Virus record (IMG/VR): IMGVR_UViG_3300027734_000158 | Span: 1-37,580 of that record | DNA length: 37,580 nt | DNA from: a virus | Reading direction: 5' to 3' (one strand) | Position numbers and translations under genes: made by a program | Notes under the pieces: generated by a model | Told to the model about the DNA's origin: nothing | The model's input: only the letters and a program-made list of their open reading frames with translations | Databases searched by the model: none | Shown here: positions 16,733-25,368 of the stretch, one piece after another | Position numbering within the stretch: the first letter of the stretch is position 1 | How the letters are laid out: the number at the start of each line of letters is the position of its first letter

Positions 16733-17851
16733 ATGGCAGATTTATTTGACAAAGAAGAGTTAGGTGTTGTTGGTTCCTTATTTGGTACAAGTCCTGAAGG
16801 TATTGCTTTAGCTCGTGAACAGATGGCAGCTAAGGCAGGACAGTCTGCAGGTACTAATTTATTAGGTGGTATTTTAGGACAAGCTAACGTATTTGCTGAA
16901 AGAGGTGCTACTGGTCTACGTCAAGTACTTGGACAACAAGACCCACAAGAGCGTATTGCTGCACTGCGTCAGCAAGCCTCACAACAGTTTAATCCAAACA
17001 CTCCAGACGGATTAGCACAGATTGCACAGTTCTTAAATCAAAATGGAGATGCTGCTGGTGCAAGACAAGCTGTTATGTTGGCACAGGGTCAGATGCAGAA
17101 GTCTGCTACTCTTGGTAAGACAATGGAAGAGACTCGTATCTTAGGTCGTAAAGAAATTGAAGTAGGTGTCCCCGGTAATCCTGAGATGGTTCAGAAAATC
17201 TTAGTTGATAAAGATGGTAACATTATTCAAAAGATTGGTGACCCTTACAGTCGCTTTAGTCAAAAGACTACTATTGATGCAAGAACTTATGGTCCTAAGA
17301 ATGTTCTTGAGATTGATAAGACACAAGCAGAAACCTACGCTACAGCGTTAAATGCTGCTGCTAAGACATTACCAACTCTTGACAGGATGCAACAATTAAT
17401 TGATACGGGTGTAATTAGTGGCACTGCTGCCGAAGCTCGTACAGCTACTTTAGGTGTGCTACAAGGTCTTGGCATGAACACTGAAAAAGCGACTAAGAGT
17501 TTAGCTAATACAGAAGCATATCAGAAAGAACTTATTAACTTGTTACAAGGTGTTATTAAACAATACGGAACTAACCCTTCTAATATTGACGTAAAAACAG
17601 CTTTACAGGGTTTGCCAGAATTGGTAAAATCTCCACAAGGTGTTCAACAAGTTTTAACTACATTAGTTAAATCAAATCGTGAAACATATAATGAAGCTAA
17701 AGCTGGTCTAGAGTATTTCCGTAAGAATCAAGGTTCTTTCTCTGGATACGAGCCAAAAGTTCCATTAGGTCTTGTAGAACAACCTAAAATTAAACTAGAT
17801 AAGAAATTAAGCGAGATGTCACCGGCAGAACTTGAAGCTGCACTAAAATAA
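16733..17851 (+). CDS. Internal virion protein, 372 aa
   Basis: The protein is mostly helical: Ala/Gln-rich in its first 130 residues (GIALAREQMAAKAGQSAG, ERIAALRQQASQQFNP) with a charged C-terminal end. It has no signal, Cys pairs or catalytic motif. It stands between the two largest ejection-type proteins, nine and ten bases from each neighbour, with its own ribosome site (AAGGAA). It is probably a core or ejection component by position. Confidence 0.65.
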   Translation: MADLFDKEELGVVGSLFGTSPEGIALAREQMAAKAGQSAGTNLLGGILGQANVFAERGATGLRQVLGQQDPQERIAALRQQASQQFNPNTPDGLAQIAQFLNQNGDAAGARQAVMLAQGQMQKSATLGKTMEETRILGRKEIEVGVPGNPEMVQKILVDKDGNIIQKIGDPYSRFSQKTTIDARTYGPKNVLEIDKTQAETYATALNAAAKTLPTLDRMQQLIDTGVISGTAAEARTATLGVLQGLGMNTEKATKSLANTEAYQKELINLLQGVIKQYGTNPSNIDVKTALQGLPELVKSPQGVQQVLTTLVKSNRETYNEAKAGLEYFRKNQGSFSGYEPKVPLGLVEQPKIKLDKKLSEMSPAELEAALK

Positions 17852-17861
17852 TAGGATTATA

Positions 17862-19889
17862 ATGGCTGAATATACTCGTGAGCAAATACTCGCAGAATTA
17901 GCAAATCGTCAACAAACTAATGCACCAAGTCCAGCAATGGACATTCTTCGTGGTGCTACTGGTGGTGCTACCTCTGGCGCTGCCGGTGTTGTTGGACTTC
18001 CTTTAGAAGTTGCTAATCTTCCTAACGCTATTTCTAACTATCTGGCTGGTGTGGGCGAACCTTCTCCAACACAAGCAATGCGTGAGCAATTAGGTGTTCC
18101 TAATGAGCCTCGTAGTGGTCCCGGACAGTTTGCCTACAATTTCATGGAAGGTGCTACTCCAGCCGCTGCAATTACTGGTGCTGCAACTTTAAATCCTGTA
18201 TTAGCTGCTGGAGCTGGTTTACTTGGCGGTGTTACTAACGTAGCCGCTAAATACTATGCTCCTGAAAGCCCTGTAGCACAAACTTTGTTTGGTCTATTAC
18301 CTGCAGGTGTTGCTGGTCTTGCTAACGTAGCTCGTACTCGTGTTCCTAAAGTTCCTGTCGCTGGCGAACTTCCTGAAACAAGTATGACTGCAACTGCTGG
18401 TCAGAGAACTGGCTCACAAGCCCTACTTCGTGCTGAAGCCAATGTTGCTTCTACAGCAGAAGGACAACCAATCTTTAAACAAGCTGGTTTGGCTAACGTA
18501 GCGTCTGCAGAAGACTTTGCAAATAAGATGCAGCAGTTTTCTAAGAATCCTAATTTAACTGTAGCTGATATTGCTAAAGGCGCAGAAGATGCGTTTGCTT
18601 ATCAGAACAATCGTATTCTAAACAAGTTTCGTGTTGATAATCGTCGTGCTTTTGATGCTGCAAAGCAAGAAGCTGGTGATGCTCGTATTTTTGATACTAC
18701 TAATGTAAATAGTACTCTTGACAACGCTATTGCTACTTATGGCGCTGATACAATGCCAATGGAGTTACAAGCCTTTTCTAAGAAGCTACAGCAAGTTAAA
18801 AACAATCTAATTAAAGAAGCTGAACCAACTACTATCTTGGATGCTCAAGGGAATCCAATGGTGCTGAAAGCAGAACCAACAACTGTAAAGTTAACTGTTG
18901 ATGAATTACAAAAGAACTTAGAGTCTTGGGGTAAGTCTGCTAAGACTGGTTCTTACACTGTTGATGGTGTCAATCTTGGTGATGTTACCACTGGTACTGT
19001 TAAAAAACTTTCTCGTGATGTTCTTAATGCGTTTAGAAAAGACTTAGACGCAGCTAATGTTCAAGGAATTGCTGGTGCTGAGAAACTTGTTGCAGCTCGT
19101 GAGCAGTTTAAAACTGGATTACAGAATGTTAACGAATTTCAGAATCAAAGCCTTGTTAAGTTCTTTGGGGATACTAAGGACCCTACAGCCGTTGTAGAGC
19201 GTCTACAGAACGCTAGTCCAACTGAGCGTGTCACTATGTTTAGAGTGCTAGAAAATAGCCGTCCTGAAGTTTTAGATAGCCTTCGTAGTCGTGCTTTAGG
19301 TAATGTCATTGAGCAATCTGGTGGCGACTTAACTAAGTTGTTTACCAGTCTTAAAGACATTGCTAAACAAAAGGCAGAAGCAGGTGCTATTAACACTAAT
19401 GATTTCTTGTTCCAAACTCCGCTAGAAAAAGCTAAAGTAAATACTTTGATTCGTGATTTAGAGACTGTTACTCGTAAAGTAGAGATTCCTAAAGAACCTG
19501 CATCAGCTTTGTCTCGTAATACCGGTGAAGCTGCTGGTGTTGGACTGGGATACAAAGCAAGAATGACAACTAACTTTGCTCAAGACGCTTGGGATAGTAT
19601 TTCTGGTGCTGTATCAAGCCCTGAGAAGTTGGCATGGATGATGACTAATCCTAATGGACAATCTTTAATTCGTGAAGCAGCTCGTTTAAAAGCAGGACAG
19701 AAACTGCCAACACAGATTAAGTCTGGTTTAGATTACCTATCTTCAGATGCTCTAATTGGTGGCACTGTCAGCGCTACAGCACAAGCACAAGGTCGTGAAA
19801 GCGGTCAAGCGTTGCAAGCTGCTCCAGCAGGAGAAACAGTAACTCGTGAGCAGATTCAACAGCGCTTAAAAGAACTACAACAACAATAA
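17862..19889 (+). CDS. Internal virion / DNA ejection protein, 675 aa
   Basis: Residues 25-165 are Ala/Gly/Pro-rich with hydrophobic stretches (AAITGAATLNPVLAAGAGLL, TLFGLLPAGVAGLANVA) that could cross a membrane. Residues 200-560 are charged and helical. The N-terminus (EYTREQILAELANRQQ) and the C-terminus (VTREQIQQRLKELQQQ) contain similar TREQI helices. It fits a third internal core protein of the podovirus ejectosome. No enzyme motif is recognised. Confidence 0.68.
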   Translation: MAEYTREQILAELANRQQTNAPSPAMDILRGATGGATSGAAGVVGLPLEVANLPNAISNYLAGVGEPSPTQAMREQLGVPNEPRSGPGQFAYNFMEGATPAAAITGAATLNPVLAAGAGLLGGVTNVAAKYYAPESPVAQTLFGLLPAGVAGLANVARTRVPKVPVAGELPETSMTATAGQRTGSQALLRAEANVASTAEGQPIFKQAGLANVASAEDFANKMQQFSKNPNLTVADIAKGAEDAFAYQNNRILNKFRVDNRRAFDAAKQEAGDARIFDTTNVNSTLDNAIATYGADTMPMELQAFSKKLQQVKNNLIKEAEPTTILDAQGNPMVLKAEPTTVKLTVDELQKNLESWGKSAKTGSYTVDGVNLGDVTTGTVKKLSRDVLNAFRKDLDAANVQGIAGAEKLVAAREQFKTGLQNVNEFQNQSLVKFFGDTKDPTAVVERLQNASPTERVTMFRVLENSRPEVLDSLRSRALGNVIEQSGGDLTKLFTSLKDIAKQKAEAGAINTNDFLFQTPLEKAKVNTLIRDLETVTRKVEIPKEPASALSRNTGEAAGVGLGYKARMTTNFAQDAWDSISGAVSSPEKLAWMMTNPNGQSLIREAARLKAGQKLPTQIKSGLDYLSSDALIGGTVSATAQAQGRESGQALQAAPAGETVTREQIQQRLKELQQQ

Positions 19890-19919
19890 TTATACACACT
19901 ATACACACGATGAATAACT

Positions 19920-20369
19920 ATGTCCGACCTATTTGGATTAAACGAAGGAGTAAAGACACTCACAGGTAGCCTAGATGCTAGTCGTGAGAGTGGTAAAGCA
20001 CTTGGAAAACAAGTTGAGTTAATTCAAAAAGATGCAATAAATGTAGCTCAACAACAAGCTAAAGAAAGAAGAACTGCTCAACGAGAAGCAGAGTTTAAAA
20101 AACAACAAGCTATCTTTAGAGCATTGGACGAATACAAACGTCGTAAATTGCTGACAGACCAAGAGGTCGAACTTAAAAAACAATTTATCAAACAATACGG
20201 CACTAAAGAATGGGATTCTGTATTGAAAATTAAGACTGAATTAGAAGCGCTAGAAAAACTCAATCTTGAAGAATTTCAGCACGATTTGAAATCAGTAAGA
20301 AGAGTGCAGTTTTGGTGTTTTTTTGTAGCTGCGTTTATTGCGTGGTATTTAACTTGGGGTATTAAATAA
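19920..20369 (+). CDS. Tail-anchored coiled-coil membrane protein, 149 aa
   Basis: The first 125 residues are charged and strongly helical (QQQAKERRTAQREAEFKKQQ), and residues about 129-146 form one C-terminal membrane segment (VQFWCFFVAAFIAWYLTWG). A 30-base gap precedes it, without a clear Shine-Dalgarno sequence. It directly precedes the holin and lysozyme and overlaps the holin start by one base. It may be a spanin-like or other lysis-associated protein, though spanins usually carry the anchor at the N-terminus. Confidence 0.65.
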   Translation: MSDLFGLNEGVKTLTGSLDASRESGKALGKQVELIQKDAINVAQQQAKERRTAQREAEFKKQQAIFRALDEYKRRKLLTDQEVELKKQFIKQYGTKEWDSVLKIKTELEALEKLNLEEFQHDLKSVRRVQFWCFFVAAFIAWYLTWGIK

Positions 20370-20854
20370 TGTTAACATTGATTTCAACTGCACTGTCCTT
20401 CTTAATGGGTGGTTTACCTAAACTGATGGACTTTTTCCAAGACAAGTCTGATAAATCCCATGAACTACAGATGGCTCAGATGCAGACTGAACGTGAACTT
20501 CAGATGCTAGAGCGTGGCTATGCTGCACAAGCTAGAGTAGAAGAGATTAAGACAGAGCAAGTAATGATGGAAACACAGGCTCAAGAACGCTCTGCAATGT
20601 ACGCACACGACATCGCTATAGGTCAGGGTGCTTCTCAGTGGGTAATCAACCTCAGAGCCTCTGTAAGACCAATGGTGACTTATCTATTTGTGTTCCTATT
20701 AATCGTGGTTGACATTGCGTCTATTATTTGGGCTTGGCAATCAGGTGCTCAGTTTGCTGAAGCTATTCCACTGATATTTGATGCTGATGAAATGCAGATA
20801 CTTGCTTCTATTATTGCCTTCTGGTTCGGTACTCAAGCCTTTGCTAAAAAATGA
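20369..20854 (+). CDS. Holin of the 3-TM (GTA holin-like) type
   Basis: The 161-residue protein has an N-terminal hydrophobic segment (residues 1-16), a charged helical middle (residues 25-85), then RASVRPMVTYLFVFLLIVVD as the start of a membrane segment at 104-123 and a last one at 144-158 ending FWFGTQAFAKK. The RASVRP and FWFG patterns resemble the 3TM/GTA-type holin family. It overlaps the lysozyme ATG by four bases. It would form the membrane lesion that lets the lysozyme reach the cell wall. Confidence 0.78.
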   Translation: MLTLISTALSFLMGGLPKLMDFFQDKSDKSHELQMAQMQTERELQMLERGYAAQARVEEIKTEQVMMETQAQERSAMYAHDIAIGQGASQWVINLRASVRPMVTYLFVFLLIVVDIASIIWAWQSGAQFAEAIPLIFDADEMQILASIIAFWFGTQAFAKK

Positions 20855-21327
20855 AAGTAAGTGATAAAGCACTTGAAGTTATCCGACATCATGAAGGTGT
20901 TAGGACTAAGCCTTATCAATGTCCTGCTCTTCTTTGGACTATTGGTGTTGGTCATGTTATTGACCCCAATCATGGGCGGATACCACTAGCGGAGCGTAAA
21001 GCGTTACCTATCCCTGAAGGATGGAATAGGACAATAACGATGGGAGAAGTAGATGACATTCTTAAACGAGATTTGGCTAACTTTGAGCGAGGTGTCGAGC
21101 GATACTGTCCTGTTAGTCTTACACAAGGGCAGTTCGATGCTCTTGTCAGCTTTAGCTTTAATGTGGGTCTTGGGACACTACAGCGTTCAACCCTCCGTCA
21201 GAAGATTCTTCGTGGAGATATGGACGGCGCTGCAGAAGAGTTTCTCAAGTACACGATAGGCGGAGGTAAAGTTTTAAAAGGATTAGTCAATCGTCGCAAT
21301 GACGAAAGAGCCTTGTTCTTATCATAA
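20851..21327 (+). CDS. Endolysin, GH24 lysozyme (T4/P21-type)
   Basis: The glycoside hydrolase 24 triad pattern Glu-8-(Asp/Cys)-5-Thr is present as E15, C24 and T30, followed by IGVGH with H35. Later motifs include TQGQFDALVSFSFNVGLG. The protein cleaves peptidoglycan glycan strands at the end of infection. At 158 residues it is full length. There is no signal peptide or SAR segment, so export depends on the holin just upstream. Confidence 0.93.
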   Translation: MKVSDKALEVIRHHEGVRTKPYQCPALLWTIGVGHVIDPNHGRIPLAERKALPIPEGWNRTITMGEVDDILKRDLANFERGVERYCPVSLTQGQFDALVSFSFNVGLGTLQRSTLRQKILRGDMDGAAEEFLKYTIGGGKVLKGLVNRRNDERALFLS

Positions 21328-21348
21328 AAAAGCCCTCCGAAGAGGGCT
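21326..21348 (-). terminator. Terminator between convergent operons, C(UUCG)G tetraloop
   Basis: AGCCCTC (21331-21337) pairs with GAGGGCT (21342-21348). On the minus strand the loop reads UUCG closed by a C-G pair and is followed by a run of six T, an excellent terminator for the leftward operon ending at 21374. On the plus strand the same hairpin lacks a T-run (it has an A-run upstream), so it would act weakly for the lysozyme transcript. Confidence 0.88.
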
Positions 21349-21373
21349 ATAAAGTACTACCACACACAAGGAA

Positions 21374-23278
21374 TTAGATTTCGCAGTTTCCTGCAGTGCA
21401 ACTTAGCATCTGAGCACCTTCGACATTATCGTCATATTCTTTGAAGTTCTCCCAGTCTACTGTATCCGGAACCAGCAACTTTAATCTGTTGTAGGCTTCT
21501 TCATCACATTCTTCATAAGGTGCTTGCTTGTAAGTGCCGCCATCCATCGGCAGGAAAGACACACCAGTCACTTCATCAAAGTGTTTGAATGTCCAAGCCC
21601 CTACATCCATCCATTCGTTCTCTAAGACCGATATAGTTACTGACGGCTTATGCTCACAGTAGTGACGCTGAAATATCAACCACAAGCGTAAGTGCTGAAT
21701 AGCAGATAAGTCTTCACGCAATAGTCCACCTTCAGCGACAGCAACAGGAAAACTAAATACTGTTGTTGATTCAGGCTTCATTACACAAGGCTCTGCAACA
21801 AATCCAGCTTGAATCATAAACTGTGTTAAAGGGTCTTTATTATCAGCTCGTACACGACGAATATAATACTTGCTGTGTTGAGGATGAATACCAGACGCAG
21901 TACTACAGAGTTGTGAGACTGTTCCTTCGGGCTTAATTGCAGTAACAGCAACAGATTGATTAATACCAATGGCAGCAGCGTAGAAAGCATTAGTTGAGAC
22001 AGCAAGGTCACGAAGTTTCTCCAATCGAGCAGGTAAGTCTACATCATCAGGATTATTCAATAAAGTGTTATCACAGATACCAGTCATTGACACACCTAAA
22101 AGTGCTTCTTCTTCAGTGTTCTTTTGCCACACTTTACGCAAGTAAGGAAAGTCTGTTAACGACGCTTGAAAAGTGCCAAGAATTGTTGCCAAACGAATTT
22201 TATTGCTGATGGAGTCAATATCATCATCGCTACGAATAATACAGCTAGATAAGTTGCAAAATTGATAAGGACGTAAAATAATTTCAGAACAAGGGTTAGT
22301 ACCGAAAGCATAAGTTGCATCACGACGTCCATTCTTAGCAGCTTGAACTTGACTTGCTTCTCTGTTGAAGATTCCACGCTCTCCTGAGTGTGATTCATAA
22401 ATAGAACTCCATTCACGCATAAATTGACCAATAGAGGGTGTCTCAACATAAGTAGCAGAATTGTTTGCTAATGCTCTTTGACCTTGACCATCCCACCAAT
22501 TACCTGCTTTAGCATGAGCCATCTTATCGTCTGATAAGTCTGACAAGCTAATCATTGCACTCCGTCTGACTCCACCCACAACAACAACTTCCCCGATTTT
22601 GCACAGAATATCATGGCACTCAAGGGAAGTGAGACGGCGACCTGTTGCTCCTCTAAACTTGGCGACACAGAACTTATAAAGCTCTTCCAAAGGTCCGGGT
22701 CCAGAAGCACGTCCACCGAAGGTCTTGAGTCTTGCTCCGGCAGGTCGAACTCGTGATACGTCGAACTTTGGAACTTCGCCAGAGTATAAAAGAGCCAAGA
22801 GTTGACGAAGTGATTTCGCCCATCCTTCTTTAGAATCCGACACAACAATAGTAGTCTTACTATCAAACAACTGCTCCGGGACTTCAGGTAACTTCTTAAC
22901 ATATTGTTGCTCCACTGAGAAACCGACACCGGTGCCACAAAGAAGAATATACATCGCTTCGTCAAAGGCTTTAGGGTCGTCAATCGGTAAATATGAACAG
23001 TTAAATGCAGCCACGTTCTGACGCTCTAGCGCAGGTCCTGCTGTCATTACTGCTCTCATACTAGGAACTACATCTAATGCAACTACAGCTTGTTCTAGTT
23101 CATTACGCAATTCTTTAGTGAGTGTATAGTTTTGTTTTGTTGCTAGATGCTTCTCCATGAAATCAAAATATCGTGCCACTGTCTCATTCCAGTGTTCACG
23201 ACGACCTTTATCGTCAAGATAGCGACTGTATCTTGATTTAGCAATAAAAGTGTTATACGGAGTCATTGTGTATGGCAT
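21374..23278 (-). CDS. nrdJ: Adenosylcobalamin-dependent (class II) ribonucleotide reductase
   Basis: This 634-residue protein has the monomeric class II pattern. C94 (AFNCSYLP) and C341 (CNLSS) correspond to the redox pair, C330 in NPCSEI to the thiyl-radical Cys, and E332 to the catalytic Glu; spacings match the Lactobacillus enzyme (C408, E410, C419). The C-terminal pair C627/C632 would shuttle electrons. CGTGVGFSVE is also typical. It makes deoxynucleotides for phage replication without oxygen or a small subunit but needs the host's B12 coenzyme. It is the last gene of the leftward operon. Confidence 0.93.
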   Translation of the reverse strand: MPYTMTPYNTFIAKSRYSRYLDDKGRREHWNETVARYFDFMEKHLATKQNYTLTKELRNELEQAVVALDVVPSMRAVMTAGPALERQNVAAFNCSYLPIDDPKAFDEAMYILLCGTGVGFSVEQQYVKKLPEVPEQLFDSKTTIVVSDSKEGWAKSLRQLLALLYSGEVPKFDVSRVRPAGARLKTFGGRASGPGPLEELYKFCVAKFRGATGRRLTSLECHDILCKIGEVVVVGGVRRSAMISLSDLSDDKMAHAKAGNWWDGQGQRALANNSATYVETPSIGQFMREWSSIYESHSGERGIFNREASQVQAAKNGRRDATYAFGTNPCSEIILRPYQFCNLSSCIIRSDDDIDSISNKIRLATILGTFQASLTDFPYLRKVWQKNTEEEALLGVSMTGICDNTLLNNPDDVDLPARLEKLRDLAVSTNAFYAAAIGINQSVAVTAIKPEGTVSQLCSTASGIHPQHSKYYIRRVRADNKDPLTQFMIQAGFVAEPCVMKPESTTVFSFPVAVAEGGLLREDLSAIQHLRLWLIFQRHYCEHKPSVTISVLENEWMDVGAWTFKHFDEVTGVSFLPMDGGTYKQAPYEECDEEAYNRLKLLVPDTVDWENFKEYDDNVEGAQMLSCTAGNCEI

Positions 23279-23281
23279 ATC

Positions 23282-23437
23282 TTATAAAACCTCTTTTTCT
23301 AGTCTATCGGCATTGTCCTCAATTTTATCCGAGAACATCTCTACTATATCTTCACTGCTGATGTTTAAAAGTTCTAGTAGCGTTATCTCATCTAAAGCAA
23401 TGAGACGTTCTTTAATTTCATGCAAAAGCAGTGGCAT
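23282..23437 (-). CDS. Small acidic protein, 51 aa
   Basis: An ATG at 23437 opens a frame for a helical acidic peptide (ALDEITLLELLNISSEDIVE) ending three bases before the RNR start codon. The pattern LDE-TLLELL-ISSED resembles a small conserved phage protein often found next to nucleotide-metabolism genes. A ribosome site (AAAGAA) is upstream. Function unknown. Confidence 0.65.
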   Translation of the reverse strand: MPLLLHEIKERLIALDEITLLELLNISSEDIVEMFSDKIEDNADRLEKEVL

Positions 23438-23446
23438 AGTTTCTTT

Positions 23447-23749
23447 CTACTTGTAATACTTATCTACTACATCATCATAATTATCTATTAAAAACTCTAG
23501 ATAATGCTGAATTTTCTCTAGGTCTTCTCGTCCGTTTTTATAAGGGAAGCGAAGGATGTATTTTACCACATTATGAGACCATGGGTCAAGTCCCCAATCT
23601 AATGCTATTGTCCAAGGTTGTACACCTTTTTTATAGTGTGTACCACCTACTTGTTTTGATAGTGTGTCACCGGGGTCTTCCATACCATCTTCATATTTTG
23701 TTAAGACATCATATCCATAATGCGCTGGCATTGCTATCGGGTTATGCAC
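23447..23749 (-). CDS. DUF3310 (SaV-like) protein, 100 aa
   Basis: Residues 34-93 carry the DUF3310 pattern (QVGGTHYKKGVQPWTIALDW, HNVVKYILRFPYKNGREDL), widespread in phages beside nucleotide and replication genes. A GTG start is chosen because GGAGG lies nine bases upstream; the first in-frame ATG (23731) has no ribosome site. It overlaps the exonuclease gene by eight bases. Biochemical function is not established to my knowledge. Confidence 0.85.
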   Translation of the reverse strand: MHNPIAMPAHYGYDVLTKYEDGMEDPGDTLSKQVGGTHYKKGVQPWTIALDWGLDPWSHNVVKYILRFPYKNGREDLEKIQHYLEFLIDNYDDVVDKYYK

Positions 23750-24479
23750 AATGTTTTACCTCCACAGTTTTCTTAGTAGCTTTAGTTCCTTGACTCCAGC
23801 TTCCACAATCCCTGCATTGATACCTTTGGTATGAGCCGGTTGTTGAAACTGCTGTACCACGCTTTTGAAGACGAGTAGAGCCACAAGTCGGACATCCGGT
23901 AATGTCTTGATACAGGTTACGATTAGGAGCGTTCTTAATCCAAGGCAGAAGATTGTCGTAAAGACTCTCTAATAAAACTACGTCTTGAATGTTGTACTCT
24001 TCCATTCGCTTCCACGCATCTTTGTCGCCATTCATGCACTTTACCCACAACTCATGTCCTTCGTGAGCGTGTTTGCTTCCTAGACCCAGACGTTGAGAAA
24101 CATAATCCAGCTTATTGCTAGGAAACCTAAAATTACTACGAACCACACGCAAGAGGTCAATCTGTTTATAAGGCGATGGTGGAAGTAATTTGTTGAGGAG
24201 AAATTCCTTGTTAAGAGTAGGAATATCAAACTTAGTTCCATTGTAATGGATAACAGCAGCAGCAGAGTCCAGAAGAGCATGAATACCTTTCAGCATTGTT
24301 TTAGGTTTAGATTGGTGAACAGAATCAAAATAGATGTCATCTTCACCAAGCCACTTAGCGGCATAGCATAAGACATACGAGGACTCCATTAACTGATTGA
24401 TACTGACGTTTTGCTGCCACAGACCCCAGACATGGGCTGTGTTAGGACTTGTCTCAATATCTAACAATAGGATTTTCAC
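23742..24479 (-). CDS. DnaQ-like 3'-5' exonuclease with C-terminal zinc ribbon
   Basis: All three exonuclease motifs of the DEDDy type are present: D7-I-E9 (LLLDIETSP), N80-F84-D85 (YNGTKFDIP) and Y162-x3-D166 (YNIQDVVLL). A zinc ribbon follows with C196/C199 and C222/C225 (CPTCG, CRDCG). The DNA polymerase at 26694-28343 has its own exonuclease domain, so this is a second, free-standing nuclease, perhaps for recombination, host DNA degradation or RNA processing. It overlaps its neighbours. Confidence 0.86.
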   Translation of the reverse strand: MKILLLDIETSPNTAHVWGLWQQNVSINQLMESSYVLCYAAKWLGEDDIYFDSVHQSKPKTMLKGIHALLDSAAAVIHYNGTKFDIPTLNKEFLLNKLLPPSPYKQIDLLRVVRSNFRFPSNKLDYVSQRLGLGSKHAHEGHELWVKCMNGDKDAWKRMEEYNIQDVVLLESLYDNLLPWIKNAPNRNLYQDITGCPTCGSTRLQKRGTAVSTTGSYQRYQCRDCGSWSQGTKATKKTVEVKHCA

Positions 24480-24778
24480 TGTGTGTTGTCCTCGTCATCA
24501 AACAACGAATCAATTGCTTTTTCACGCTTACGATGCTGTAACACCATTTCAAACTCTTTCTTAGAAATAGCATAGTCATGCTCACGTCCGTAAGGATGGT
24601 CGGTAATAAACAGAATCTTTTCTGATATTCCATAACCATATTGAGCAGATAAAAAGTCACCAAACTTTAGGACTAATTCTGTCCAAGAAGTGCAGTCTTC
24701 TACACTAAACTCTTTAGTAATTAAACCATCTGCACTATGTATTTCAAACTTTACTTCCATATTGTTGTCATCCCACAT
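24476..24778 (-). CDS. Hypothetical protein, 100 aa
   Basis: The start at 24778 is preferred because AGGAG lies at normal distance; the in-frame ATG at 24784 is too close to it. The product is acidic (VKFEIHSADGLITKEFSVED, ending DDEDNTQ) with no recognised motif. A four-base overlap couples it to the exonuclease gene. Confidence 0.65.
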   Translation of the reverse strand: MWDDNNMEVKFEIHSADGLITKEFSVEDCTSWTELVLKFGDFLSAQYGYGISEKILFITDHPYGREHDYAISKKEFEMVLQHRKREKAIDSLFDDEDNTQ

Positions 24779-24788
24779 TGTCATTCTC

Positions 24789-25121
24789 CTATTGTGCCAT
24801 TAAGTCAAATAAAATCTCTGCATCAATTACTGCTAGTGGTTTACAGTTATTTTGTTTAATAATAACTATTGGTTCTCCATCACCATGCTTTTTGCATTGT
24901 TCATAGTAGTTGTAGACGGCTATCTTTGCTAAAGATTTACACTCAAATGTTGCTGGCATTTCTTCCTTAGCAAACTGAGACATCACAACATCTTCACCAT
25001 GACTACCCATTGGACAACTGCGTAAGTCCTTGTCCGTCAGTTGTGGATACCGCTTCAGGAGTTCCGCTACCACCCACTTCTGGAGGTTTCTTCCCTTTGC
25101 TTTTGCGCTTTGTGGTTTCAA
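24789..25121 (-). CDS. PD-(D/E)XK endonuclease, Holliday-junction resolvase-like
   Basis: The TTG start has AAAGG nine bases upstream. The 110-residue protein begins SAKAKGRNLQKWVVAELLKR and has GEDV (D44) and FECKS (E60-x-K62), the catalytic pattern of PD-(D/E)XK nucleases. This size and operon place fit a phage resolvase analogous to T7 endonuclease I, which debranches replicating DNA. The upstream gene overlaps it by 119 bases in another frame. Substrate specificity cannot be read from sequence. Confidence 0.75.
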   Translation of the reverse strand: MKPQSAKAKGRNLQKWVVAELLKRYPQLTDKDLRSCPMGSHGEDVVMSQFAKEEMPATFECKSLAKIAVYNYYEQCKKHGDGEPIVIIKQNNCKPLAVIDAEILFDLMAQ

Positions 25122-25368
25122 GTGTAATTACCTTTCGTTTAGTAATCATCTGTTTAGGAATCGTAATACTGTTGTTACACATTCCTTCAGTGATTGTTCC
25201 TGCTAATTCAATCTGTTGTTCATCTTCAAAGACTACAAAACCCACTGTCTGGCACTTTAAATCTTCACGCTTAGGTTCATGCCACTCGCCCTGTGCTAAC
25301 GCATCTAACCATTCAACTAAGACAAGTTTGGAAGCTGCCAGACTTGGTTGGGTTCTCTTTGGAGCCAC
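25003..25368 (-). CDS. Hypothetical protein overlapping both neighbours, 121 aa
   Basis: The credible core (LVLVEWLDALAQGEWHEP through ITIPKQMITKRKVITLE) resembles a small phage protein family encoded beside nucleases. There is no ATG near the core, so I use GTG at 25368; an ATG at 25455 would lengthen the overlap. The 3' end runs on for 119 bases inside the endonuclease gene before a stop and encodes a Gly/Ser/Thr/Lys-rich tail. Function unknown; the start is uncertain. Confidence 0.6.
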   Translation of the reverse strand: MAPKRTQPSLAASKLVLVEWLDALAQGEWHEPKREDLKCQTVGFVVFEDEQQIELAGTITEGMCNNSITIPKQMITKRKVITLETTKRKSKGKKPPEVGGSGTPEAVSTTDGQGLTQLSNG

